Source: Bdellovibrio sp. GT3 (GTDB lineage: Bacteria; Bdellovibrionota; Bdellovibrionia; Bdellovibrionales; Bdellovibrionaceae). From it: 64,000 nt of DNA. The notes under the pieces were generated by a model that was not told where the DNA came from, made no database searches, and was given only the letters and a program-made list of their open reading frames with translations. Location of the stretch: contig NZ_JBBNAD010000004.1 in NCBI RefSeq assembly GCF_037996765.1, positions 744,001 to 808,000 of the forward strand, read 5' to 3'. Positions 16,928 through 24,394 of this stretch are shown in pieces. The translations under genes were made by a program, and so were the position numbers. Each line of letters opens with the position of its first letter. The stretch's first letter is position 1.

Positions 16928-17947
16928 TTAAAGGAAGCGGCGAGTTTCCAATTCTTCAACGATCGACAGAGCGCCTTTTTTCATCGCTTTGCCCAAAACA
17001 CCTGTCAGCTTGTCGCTGATGGATTGTTTTTGTTCAAACTTCACTTTGATCACCTGGTGTTTATCAGCCAAGGTCATCAAATAATCATCGCTGGTACGAA
17101 TTTCATCCACCAGACCTTTAGTGATTGCCTGTTCGCCGTACCAGTATTCACCAGTGGCAACTTCTTCCAGATTCAAGTTAGGGCGGAATTTGGATACGAA
17201 GCCTTTAAACAGAACGTGAGTGTCTTCAAGCTGTTGTTTGAATTTCTCTTCACCTTTTGGCGTGATTTCGCCCAAAAGACTGACCGTGCGTTTGTATTCG
17301 CCGGCCGTGTATTCTTTAAAGTCCACGTCGTGCTTTTTTAGAACGCGGTGAAGATTTGGAATTTGCGCCACAACCCCGATGGAGCCCACGATCGCAAATG
17401 GAGCGCACAAAATCTTGTTGGCTGTCACAGACATCAGGTAGCCACCGCTGGCAGCGACTTTGTCGACGCAGACTGTAAGAGGAATGTTTTTTTCACGGAC
17501 GCGCAACAGTTGGGATGCTGCCAGGCCGTAACCATGAACCACGCCGCCCGGGCTTTCCACGCGAACCACAACTTCATCTTGTGGAGTTGCGATGGTTAGA
17601 ATCGCAGTGATCTCTTCACGCAGGTTTTCAACTGCTGAAGCTTTCACGTCGCCTTCAAAGTCCACCACGAAGATCTTTTTCTCGTGTCCTTGCGCCTTTG
17701 AATCGTGAGCTTTACGTTCTTCTTTAAGTTTTTTCTTTAGCTCTTTGCGTTCTGCTTTAGAAACGGTGTGAGCTTTAAGGAGATTGCGGAAACCCTTGTA
17801 TTTCTTATGTAAAAGCTCCACTTCAACTTCTGTTTTGTGGCCTGCTTTAGCTGCGAGGATGGCGATGACAATGATGACCGCCAAAATAGCAAAGAGGATA
17901 AGAAAGGTCTGTGCTGCGAAGATTCCGATGCTCTGCATTGCGTCCAT
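16928..17947 (-). CDS. sohB: Inner-membrane S49 peptidase SohB
   Basis: 339 residues from the ATG at 17947 (AAGGAGTCACA RBS); two upstream codons are possible but unneeded. One N-terminal transmembrane helix, then a Lys-rich cytoplasmic segment (KAERKELKKKLKEERK), then the S49 fold: FVVDFEGDVKAS, ESPGG, the catalytic Ser167 in VAASGGYLMS and a candidate general base Lys219 in AGEYKRTVS. This is the two-domain SohB layout, not SppA. Upstream of oppABC, linking proteolysis and peptide handling. Confidence 0.9.
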   Translation of the reverse strand: MDAMQSIGIFAAQTFLILFAILAVIIVIAILAAKAGHKTEVEVELLHKKYKGFRNLLKAHTVSKAERKELKKKLKEERKAHDSKAQGHEKKIFVVDFEGDVKASAVENLREEITAILTIATPQDEVVVRVESPGGVVHGYGLAASQLLRVREKNIPLTVCVDKVAASGGYLMSVTANKILCAPFAIVGSIGVVAQIPNLHRVLKKHDVDFKEYTAGEYKRTVSLLGEITPKGEEKFKQQLEDTHVLFKGFVSKFRPNLNLEEVATGEYWYGEQAITKGLVDEIRTSDDYLMTLADKHQVIKVKFEQKQSISDKLTGVLGKAMKKGALSIVEELETRRFL

Positions 17948-18056
17948 TGTGACTCCTTGATGCAAGGGCTTACGTTATTAAGTATTCAGACAAAGGTCGA
18001 GCATCTTTTTTTGTTTGCTCAAAAAAAAGGAAGCATCCTGATAGACTGGGTCAAGA

Positions 18057-18773
18057 ATGAATCCTCCTCGTAGTCTTCTCATTATTTTGTCCCTCACTTT
18101 ATCTGCGACTCTTGCGCATGCCTTGGATGCTGAAGAGACTCGTTTGCGTGGTTTTGCTGAGCATCAAAAACGCCAGTCGCGCTTCGAGGAAGCTCGTCAG
18201 GGTTCCAAGCTTTCCTATCAGGAAGAAGAAGAGCAGTGGTTGATCGAGAAGGATCGCGAGCGCGAAGCCTATATTCGCAATAAACCTAAAGCGATAACGA
18301 TGGATGAGAACTCTCCCGAATACCGAGCGTGGGAGCGCGAGAGAAAATCCGAAGAGCAGGCCTACAATCAGGCTCGCAACGAATACAGCGCGAAAATGCA
18401 CAAACAGGAAAAGTTGGATCGTGAAGCCAAGGGGCTGCCAACACTGGCGCAAGAGTTGGGTTTGGATGAGGAGCGTCCGCGTTTTGATTTCGCAAAGCGT
18501 AATTTTGGAACGAAGAGTGCTTCATCTGGCTCCGGATCGGGGCGAGGTTCCAGTTTTGGTGGGGGAGGTTCTTCATTTCCGCCGCCGCCAACATTTGACG
18601 ACTTCAGTGATGGCTACGTTCCGGCTCCAAACATTCAACCCGAAGACTTCGGCGACGTGCCGCCACCACCTCCGCCACCGATGGTGCCAGATTTCGATGG
18701 CAACTTCAGCAACGGTAGCGAGTTCATTCCACCACCGCCGCCACCTCCGGGAAATTTCGACGGGGATTTCTAA
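18057..18773 (+). CDS. Secreted proline-rich protein of unknown function
   Basis: 238 residues with a signal peptide (SLLIILSLTLSATLAHA). Residues about 23-150 are highly charged, Glu/Arg/Lys-rich and helical, likely coiled coil. Then follow a Gly/Ser-rich linker and a C-terminal region with three polyproline tracts (PPPP, seven and seven prolines) spaced by Phe/Asp-rich segments. Proline runs of this length normally need elongation factor P. No homologous family recognised. Confidence 0.75.
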   Translation: MNPPRSLLIILSLTLSATLAHALDAEETRLRGFAEHQKRQSRFEEARQGSKLSYQEEEEQWLIEKDREREAYIRNKPKAITMDENSPEYRAWERERKSEEQAYNQARNEYSAKMHKQEKLDREAKGLPTLAQELGLDEERPRFDFAKRNFGTKSASSGSGSGRGSSFGGGGSSFPPPPTFDDFSDGYVPAPNIQPEDFGDVPPPPPPPMVPDFDGNFSNGSEFIPPPPPPPGNFDGDF

Positions 18774-18776
18774 GGA

Positions 18777-18809
18777 CAACAGTTCCCTTTTTGTACTGCA
18801 GCGCAGTTA
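18777..18809. repeat. Partial copy C of the dispersed repeat
   Basis: ACAGTTCCCTTTTTGTACTG matches the core of copies A and B, but the GGAACC palindrome is missing. It overlaps the 3' end of the VC0807-like gene. The other half of the element appears 0.8 kb away as copy D. Confidence 0.65.
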
Positions 18810-19520
18810 GGAGTTCATAAGTTCTTCGGTGGTAAGACCGGAGTGCTTTTTAACTCCGTTCATTAAATACCAAAAGATACCCATCAGGAAAATCATCGAA
18901 GGCACCATGATGATCGCCATCGACCATGTGGTCATCTTGGCGATTTGCTCATTCAGGATCACTGATTGTGCATCGGCGGTCAGTGTGGTGTCGATATCCA
19001 GGAAGATGGATCTAGCCAGGACAAAGTTAAGAACGGCACTTAAAGCGAACGATAATGAAAGCAACATGGTGGATTTTCTCATGTGCTCGTGGAACTCGGC
19101 TTTCTTGCCGTGCTCGGCCAGTTTTTGCTCAAGCAAATCAACTTTCATCACATTCGGATTCAAGAAAAGACTTTCGATGAATGGCTTTTTGGTAAACGCC
19201 GAACCAAATACGAAAATACCTACCAAGGCAGGAAAGGCAGCTTCTTTAACTGCAAACCAGAATCCATGAATGCCGACAAATGCCAGTCCGCCGGTTAAGC
19301 CCACATTCAGAAGACCCAAAATAGAAAACGCATTCACTTTGCGGCGTTTGATCAGATCATAGATTCCGTAAATAAGCGGGAAGGCCAAAGCCAAAATCAG
19401 AGCGTAGCCCGGTCCGATATGCTTCGTAAGTTTGTTTAAAATCAAAACCGGCAACAGGATATTAAAAATCAGGTTCAGCCAGCTGTTTTCAGGTTTTGTT
19501 TGTGCTTTGGTGTCAGTCAT
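18807..19520 (-). CDS. VC0807-family-like multi-pass membrane protein
   Basis: 237 residues from the ATG at 19520; the frame stays open to 19700 but through repeat copy D. Five to six hydrophobic segments are visible, including LIFNILLPVLILNKL, GYALILALAFPLIYGIYDLIKRR, FSILGLLNVGLTGGLAFVG, and two near the C-terminus. The pattern PLIYGIYDLIKRRKVNAFSILGLLNV recalls the VC0807 family of unknown function, from memory. Function unknown. Flanked by two half-copies of the dispersed repeat. Confidence 0.65.
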   Translation of the reverse strand: MTDTKAQTKPENSWLNLIFNILLPVLILNKLTKHIGPGYALILALAFPLIYGIYDLIKRRKVNAFSILGLLNVGLTGGLAFVGIHGFWFAVKEAAFPALVGIFVFGSAFTKKPFIESLFLNPNVMKVDLLEQKLAEHGKKAEFHEHMRKSTMLLSLSFALSAVLNFVLARSIFLDIDTTLTADAQSVILNEQIAKMTTWSMAIIMVPSMIFLMGIFWYLMNGVKKHSGLTTEELMNS

Positions 19521-19585
19521 CGGGAACCATCTTTGTCGGCTTCGCAGCAAAATGCAAGCACAGGCGCCTGGCGCTTTTTTGATAC

Positions 19586-19615
19586 ACACTGCGAAACCGA
19601 TGTCGGTTCCGCAGT
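19586..19615. repeat. Partial copy D of the dispersed repeat
   Basis: ACTGCGAAACCGATGTCGGTTCCGCAGT region: the palindromic half of the repeat with two changes relative to CGGAACCGATATCGGTTCCG. Lies between the ahpF stop and the VC0807-like gene. Confidence 0.65.
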
Positions 19616-19632
19616 GCGACAGTATCTTTTGG

Positions 19633-21204
19633 TTAAGCGTGGTCGTACATGCGATCTTCGAAAGCCGCCAAGGCAGCTTTCGCGCCTTCGCCCATGGCAA
19701 TCACGATCTGCTTGTACGGAGTGGTCGTCACGTCGCCGGCAGCGTAAATGCCTTTCACGTTCGTGCGGCACTTTTCATCGGTGATGATTTCGCCAAACTT
19801 TGTCAGCTCCACGGTGCCTTTTAGGAATTGGCTATTGGGAACCAGACCGATTTGTACAAACACACCATCCAGATCCAGTTTTTCCAATTTGTTAGAGGTG
19901 CGATCTGTGTATTCCAGTTGATGAACCTTCGCGCCATCGCCGACAACTTTTTCAGTTTTAGCTCCTGTGATGACAGAAACGTTGGCTAGGGATTTTAGCT
20001 TATCAACCAAGATGCGATCCGCTTTTAGTTCGTTATTGTATTCAATCACAACCACTTCGCGAACGATGCCGGCAAGGTCAATGGCCGCTTCAACGCCAGA
20101 GTTTCCTCCGCCGATAACCGCAACTTTTTTACCTTTATAGAATGGACCATCACAGTGCGGGCAGTAAGCCACACCGCGACCCATGTATTCCTTTTCGCCT
20201 TCAACACCCAGTTCGCGCCATTTCGCACCAGTGGTCACGATGATGGAGTCCGCGACAAGATGCTCGCCACTTTCAAGCTCGATCGTTTTGATCTTGCCCT
20301 CAGTTTTGATGGATTTCACACGGCGATTTTCAAGTACGCGTACCGGGTAGCTGGAAACGTGTTGATTTAACTGCGCCGCCAGTTGAGGGCCTTCAGTGTA
20401 AGTCACGCCGATCAGGTTTTCGATACCTTTGGTTTCTTGAACCTGGCCACCGATTTTTTCAGTGATCATCGCAGTGCTAAGGCCTTTGCGAACGGAATAG
20501 ATCGCAGCAGAAGCCCCTGCAGGACCACCGCCAATAACCAATACGTCGAAGTGACCCAGGTTTTTGTTCACAGGTTCGGAAGGTTCAGTGGAGGCGTTTG
20601 CATCCACACCGAATGTTTTTTCAAGCTTTTCAATTAAATCCAAAACCGAGATGCGACCGGAGTGGAACATCTTGCCGTTGCCAGCCAAACTTGGAACACC
20701 TTGGATGCCCAGTTTTTGAACTTCGTCCTGCACATAGCCACCATCGATCACTTCGTGCTTCATGTTTCCATGAGCCAATGTGATCAAATTCAGCGCCTGA
20801 ACAACCTCAGGGCAGTTTTCGCAAGTCAAAGACATGAACGTTTGCACGGTGATGCCTTTGTTCAAACGGCGAACGCGATCCACCAGCAAGCTATCAAGCA
20901 GTTTGCCTTTGCCATCGGTATTCAGGATGGCCAGGATCAGTGAAGTGAATTCATGACCGCCGGGAATACCTTTAAAAGAGATGCCCGTCGGCTTGCCTTG
21001 GTAAGCGATGTAAAATGACGGAACCGGGGAGTTGTTACCGGATTCTTTAACTGTGATGTTTGCAGAAGTCTCGGCCACGTCATTCAACATTTCAAGAAGG
21101 TCTTTGTGATCGTCATGAGTGCTGTTGTCGATGATGAGTTCAACTGGATTTTCAAGTTTGCCAAAAACTGAAACAAGTTGTTCGCGGAGTGAAGAGTCTA
21201 ACAT
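19633..21204 (-). CDS. ahpF: Alkyl hydroperoxide reductase subunit F
   Basis: 523 residues from the ATG at 21204 (GGAGGCACTT RBS), almost the length of E. coli AhpF. N-terminal double thioredoxin fold with the CENC redox pair in LTCENCPEVVQ, then FAD-binding GGGPAGASAAIY, the CPHC active-site pair in AYCPHCDGPFY, NAD(P)H-binding VIGGGNSGVEAAIDLAG and the final GIYAAGDVTTTPYKQIVIA. It passes electrons from NADH to AhpC. A 136-bp gap holding a stable hairpin separates it from ahpC. Confidence 0.96.
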   Translation of the reverse strand: MLDSSLREQLVSVFGKLENPVELIIDNSTHDDHKDLLEMLNDVAETSANITVKESGNNSPVPSFYIAYQGKPTGISFKGIPGGHEFTSLILAILNTDGKGKLLDSLLVDRVRRLNKGITVQTFMSLTCENCPEVVQALNLITLAHGNMKHEVIDGGYVQDEVQKLGIQGVPSLAGNGKMFHSGRISVLDLIEKLEKTFGVDANASTEPSEPVNKNLGHFDVLVIGGGPAGASAAIYSVRKGLSTAMITEKIGGQVQETKGIENLIGVTYTEGPQLAAQLNQHVSSYPVRVLENRRVKSIKTEGKIKTIELESGEHLVADSIIVTTGAKWRELGVEGEKEYMGRGVAYCPHCDGPFYKGKKVAVIGGGNSGVEAAIDLAGIVREVVVIEYNNELKADRILVDKLKSLANVSVITGAKTEKVVGDGAKVHQLEYTDRTSNKLEKLDLDGVFVQIGLVPNSQFLKGTVELTKFGEIITDEKCRTNVKGIYAAGDVTTTPYKQIVIAMGEGAKAALAAFEDRMYDHA

Positions 21205-21286
21205 AAGTGCCTCCTTATAAAAAAACGACTTTAAAGCTGCCATCCAGAAGCTGAATAGTACCTTTAAAATCGCCACATGGAGAGCT

Positions 21287-21313
21287 GGTGCGGAGGAGAG
21301 AGTCCGCCGCACC
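21287..21313 (-). promoter_or_regulatory. Intercistronic hairpin between ahpC and ahpF
   Basis: GGTGCGGA and TCCGCCGCACC arms form a strong stem in the 136-bp gap. There is no long T-tract, so it is more likely an mRNA-stability or attenuation element that sets the ahpC:ahpF ratio than a full terminator. Role inferred. Confidence 0.5.
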
Positions 21314-21340
21314 AACCGTCAAAAACGTTCAGGTTAAAAC

Positions 21341-21907
21341 TTAGATTTTACCAACTAGATCCAAGCCAGGTTTCAAAGTAGATTTACCTGGAGTCCATTT
21401 AGCTGGGCAAACTTCGCCTGGGTTCGCAGCGATGTATTGAGCCGCTTGAGTTTTGCGGAACAATTCATCAGCATTACGGCCGATGCCGTTGTCTTGAACT
21501 TCAGCCAAAACGATTTTACCTTGTGGGTTGATCAAGAAAGTACCACGGTAAGCAAGACCAGCTTCTTCAATGTGAACACCGAAAGCGCGAGTCAAAGTAC
21601 CAGTTGGGTCAGCCAACATTGGGTATTTGATTTTTTTGATAGTTTCAGAAGTATCGTGCCAAGCTTTGTGTGTGAAGTGAGTGTCTGTAGAAACACCGTA
21701 TACTTCTACGCCCAATTTTTGGAAATCAGCATATTTATCAGCCATGTCACCCAATTCAGTAGGGCATACGAATGTGAAGTCAGCTGGGTAGAAGAAGAAG
21801 ATAGCCCATTTACCTTTAAGGTCAGCTTGAGAAACAGTTTTGAAACCGTTGTTGTGGTAAGCTTCTACTTTAAAGTCAGGCACTTGTGTGTTGATCAATG
21901 TTTGCAT
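21341..21907 (-). CDS. ahpC: Alkyl hydroperoxide reductase subunit C (2-Cys peroxiredoxin)
   Basis: 188 residues. Peroxidatic Cys48 in FTFVCPTELGD, resolving Cys167 in GEVCPAKW, and the GGLG-like and YF regions partly replaced: AYRGTFLINPQGK is standard. Reduces H2O2 and organic peroxides with AhpF as reductant. GAGGAG RBS upstream. Divergent from oxyR across a 164-bp region with an OxyR-like operator. Confidence 0.97.
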   Translation of the reverse strand: MQTLINTQVPDFKVEAYHNNGFKTVSQADLKGKWAIFFFYPADFTFVCPTELGDMADKYADFQKLGVEVYGVSTDTHFTHKAWHDTSETIKKIKYPMLADPTGTLTRAFGVHIEEAGLAYRGTFLINPQGKIVLAEVQDNGIGRNADELFRKTQAAQYIAANPGEVCPAKWTPGKSTLKPGLDLVGKI

Positions 21908-22004
21908 TTATTCTCCTCAGAATAATGGTGTGTTAATAGGGAATCCCCTGGGGGATCAATCCTTGGTACTTGGTTAGACTAGAAGATCTGAGAAGATTAG
22001 TAAA

Positions 22005-22040
22005 ATAGATTATAAATATACCTTGATAGATTTTCTCTAT
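22005..22040. promoter_or_regulatory. OxyR-type tandem operator between ahpC and oxyR
   Basis: Two tandem dyads: ATAG-N7-ATAT (22005-22019) and ATAG-N7-CTAT (22026-22040). The second matches the OxyR half-site pattern ATAG-N7-CTAT exactly and the first has one mismatch; repeat starts are 21 bp apart, about two helical turns (E. coli sites are 22 bp apart). Its position fits autoregulation of oxyR and peroxide induction of ahpCF. Confidence 0.75.
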
Positions 22041-22071
22041 TGACCTAGAATCCTTATAAGACAAGGGGTTT

Positions 22072-23034
22072 ATGGTGAAATTAAAGGTGAACTTTTCTTT
22101 GACGCAGCTCGAATATGTTATGGCTGTCCATAAGTATGGACACTTCGCCAAGGCCGCAGAAGCCTGTTTTGTAACCCAGCCCACTCTGAGTATGCAGATT
22201 CAGAAGCTCGAGGACGAGCTGGGTGTTGTTATTTTTGATCGTACCAAGAAACCCATCTTGCTGACGGATGCTGGTAAAAAGCTGATTTCTCAAATGCAGA
22301 CGGTTCTGTTTGAAGCGCGCAAAATTGAATCAATTCTTTTGGAAGGAACCAAAGGGTCCCGCAAGGGGATTTTAACTGTGGGAGTGATTCCAACGGTGGC
22401 GCCTTATCTATTGCCGCGTCTTTTGCCGGTGTGTGTGGAGACTTTGCCGGATCTGGAGTTGAATATCAAAGAAATGCAAACGGATCATATCATCGAAGCG
22501 CTTAACAAAGACGAAATCGATGTGGGTGTGCTTGCGACTCCGACAGAGGTGGCGACGATGTTCGAGTATCCACTGTACTACGAACCGTTCTATGTTCTGT
22601 GTGATAAGAATCATGATTATGCCCAGCAAAAGAAAGTCAAATATCAATCCCTGGCTATGGATGACATCTGGCTTTTGGAAGAGGGCCATTGTCTGCGCAA
22701 TCAGGTTTTGGATTTGTGTTCAGTGAAAAAGAAAAAAGGCATCGAGCGCAAATACAAATTTGAAAGTGGCTCTTTGGAAACACTTAAAAATCTTGTGGAT
22801 CTGTATGGCGGCTACACGCTACTGCCGCAACTTGCAACTCACACCATAGGCGAGCGCAGCCAGGTCGTGCAATTTGAGCGTCCGATTCCCGCACGCGAAA
22901 TCGGCCTCGTCTGCCGCCGCGAACATTACAAATCCGAACTAGTAGAAGCTCTCGGCGAAGCCATCGTGAAAGCCATCCCCGAAGAACTACGCAAAATAAA
23001 ACAAAAAGACCTCGACGTCCTCCCTATCACCTAA
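22072..23034 (+). CDS. oxyR: Hydrogen-peroxide-sensing LysR regulator OxyR
   Basis: 320 residues. N-terminal winged HTH (FSLTQLEYVMAVHKYGHFAKAAEACFVTQ), then the LysR effector domain. The redox pair is present as Cys207 in LLEEGHCLRNQ and Cys216, nine residues apart as in E. coli OxyR (Cys199/Cys208), and the surrounding sequence matches too. Oxidation forms a disulfide and activates transcription. Start ATG at 22072; an alternative start just downstream cannot be excluded. Divergent from ahpCF, its probable target. Confidence 0.95.
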   Translation: MVKLKVNFSLTQLEYVMAVHKYGHFAKAAEACFVTQPTLSMQIQKLEDELGVVIFDRTKKPILLTDAGKKLISQMQTVLFEARKIESILLEGTKGSRKGILTVGVIPTVAPYLLPRLLPVCVETLPDLELNIKEMQTDHIIEALNKDEIDVGVLATPTEVATMFEYPLYYEPFYVLCDKNHDYAQQKKVKYQSLAMDDIWLLEEGHCLRNQVLDLCSVKKKKGIERKYKFESGSLETLKNLVDLYGGYTLLPQLATHTIGERSQVVQFERPIPAREIGLVCRREHYKSELVEALGEAIVKAIPEELRKIKQKDLDVLPIT

Positions 23035-23141
23035 ACGCACCGCTCCGTCCAAAAGGCGCCAGCCGGTTTTTGGGAAGTTGCTATTTTAGAGTTGTTCACT
23101 GAACATGATTTGGTTGAGCTAATTAAACCAAGGAGTCTTCG

Positions 23142-23495
23142 GTGAAAGCATTCGGATTGATGGTAGGGATCTTATTTGCAACTTCAACTTCTTTTGCAGC
23201 GGCGGCGTATCGTTGTCAGATTACGAAAAGTGATTTGGGCACGGCAGAGACCGTGACCCTGATTGAGGATTGCAAAGATGGTCTGACCATGAAGATCACG
23301 GGGGCCGGCGAGACTCTGGTTTCAAAAGAAGTGAAGTACGATTGGCGCCATTCTGATGAGAATGTGAAGCTGTTTAAATCTGCGGATCGCAAAACGCTAG
23401 TATACGTGCAAAAGCATAACGTGGGTCTCACGGCCGAAGTTCATGATGTTAACTATATGATTAGAACAAACTACTGCCAGCAGATCGCTTGGTAG
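23142..23495 (+). CDS. Small secreted protein of unknown function
   Basis: 117 residues. Signal peptide MKAFGLMVGILFATSTSFAAAA; three cysteines in the mature part (YRCQIT, EDCKDG, NYCQQ). RBS CAAGGAG precedes the start, which is read as GTG at 23142. Followed by a good terminator. Similar in size and style to the secreted protein at 3027, but not obviously homologous. Confidence 0.78.
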   Translation: MKAFGLMVGILFATSTSFAAAAYRCQITKSDLGTAETVTLIEDCKDGLTMKITGAGETLVSKEVKYDWRHSDENVKLFKSADRKTLVYVQKHNVGLTAEVHDVNYMIRTNYCQQIAW

Positions 23496-23540
23496 ATCGC
23501 AATTCGTCTAAAGTTTAAACAATCAAGTAAGCATTGCATG

Positions 23541-23569
23541 GACCTCAGGGGGAACTCTGAGGTTTTTTT
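23541..23569 (+). terminator. Intrinsic terminator
   Basis: ACCTCAG / CTGAGGT stem with an eight-base loop followed by TTTTTTT, ending the small secreted-protein transcript. Confidence 0.88.
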
Positions 23570-23625
23570 ACACTGTGGTATAAGGTAGACGGTTTGTTTT
23601 TCTAACTTACTGTCGGAGTGGCCTT

Positions 23626-24225
23626 ATGAATACAGTGAAATCGGTTCTTTCGGTGATGATTTTGTCCCTTGCTGTTGTCGGTTGTGATTCCAATTCCAAC
23701 AATGGTGGCAACGCGGCTCCTTATCCACAACCGGGTGTGATCGGGCCTTACGATCAAGGTCAAATGCCTCCAGAGGGACAGTACGGTCAACCAGGCCAGC
23801 CTCAAATCAATCAACTGACAATCCAGCCGGGTAAATACCAGGCGACAATTCGTTGTGAGAACCAAGTCTCTCAAAAACAGATGCAGGATGTGACAATCGA
23901 GATCAGCTTCAAACGTGACGGCACTTACGTGCAGGATATCAGTAGCAATGACTATCGTTGCAGACAGAATTGCCTGATGGTTGCAGAAGGCAGTTACAGT
24001 TCTAATTCTGGTGCAGTTACATTGAATCAGACGAGTTTGATCAATGAGTATGGCAACATGTTGCAAGGTGCGCGTAACAACAATTTGCGTATCGAATCTG
24101 TGGTTCAAAATCCAAAATCCAGAAAAAACCCGGATGTTGTACTAAGAGATGGTGGCACTGATAACGTGTGTGCAGGTCCATTCAAAATGTTCCTTAAAAA
24201 GCAAACTGCGCGTTCCCGTCGCTAG
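23626..24225 (+). CDS. Lipoprotein of unknown function
   Basis: 199 residues. Signal peptide with lipobox AVVGC (Cys21, followed by DSNSNN), so outer- or inner-membrane lipoprotein. A Gly/Pro/Gln-rich linker (about 30-65) leads to a domain with CENQVSQKQMQDVTIEISFKR and paired cysteines (YRCRQNC). RBS GGAG at 23614. Family not recognised. It precedes an 854-residue secreted protein by 169 bp. Confidence 0.8.
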   Translation: MNTVKSVLSVMILSLAVVGCDSNSNNGGNAAPYPQPGVIGPYDQGQMPPEGQYGQPGQPQINQLTIQPGKYQATIRCENQVSQKQMQDVTIEISFKRDGTYVQDISSNDYRCRQNCLMVAEGSYSSNSGAVTLNQTSLINEYGNMLQGARNNNLRIESVVQNPKSRKNPDVVLRDGGTDNVCAGPFKMFLKKQTARSRR

Positions 24226-24240
24226 TTTCTCTGCTGTTCC

Positions 24241-24263
24241 GGCGTGTTCCCCCTGAACACGCC
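24241..24263. promoter_or_regulatory. Perfect 9-bp hairpin downstream of the lipoprotein gene
   Basis: GGCGTGTTC and GAACACGCC separated by five bases. There is no T-tract, so it is not a canonical intrinsic terminator; it could protect the mRNA 3' end or act as a weak terminator. Confidence 0.45.
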
Positions 24264-24363
24264 AAGGGCCTATTACGGTCAGGGTGTCTATTCCCTTTAC
24301 AGGTAAAATCTATAGGGGCCAAATTAACATATTTTAGGACTGGGCCAAGCCTTGCAACTGCAT

Positions 24364-24381
24364 CGTTAGAATAATCTAACG
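24364..24381 (+). promoter_or_regulatory. Short hairpin just upstream of an RBS
   Basis: CGTTAGA-ATAA-TCTAACG, a perfect 7-bp stem ending one base before TGGAG, the RBS of the gene at 24395. It may be a 5'UTR stability hairpin or an operator dyad. Confidence 0.45.
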
Positions 24382-24394
24382 TGGAGTTTACCTT

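Noticed and set aside
24241-24263. Rho-independent terminator after the lipoprotein gene
   Set aside because: The stem is perfect but is followed by AAGGGCC, not a T-run. Kept as a structural hairpin only.
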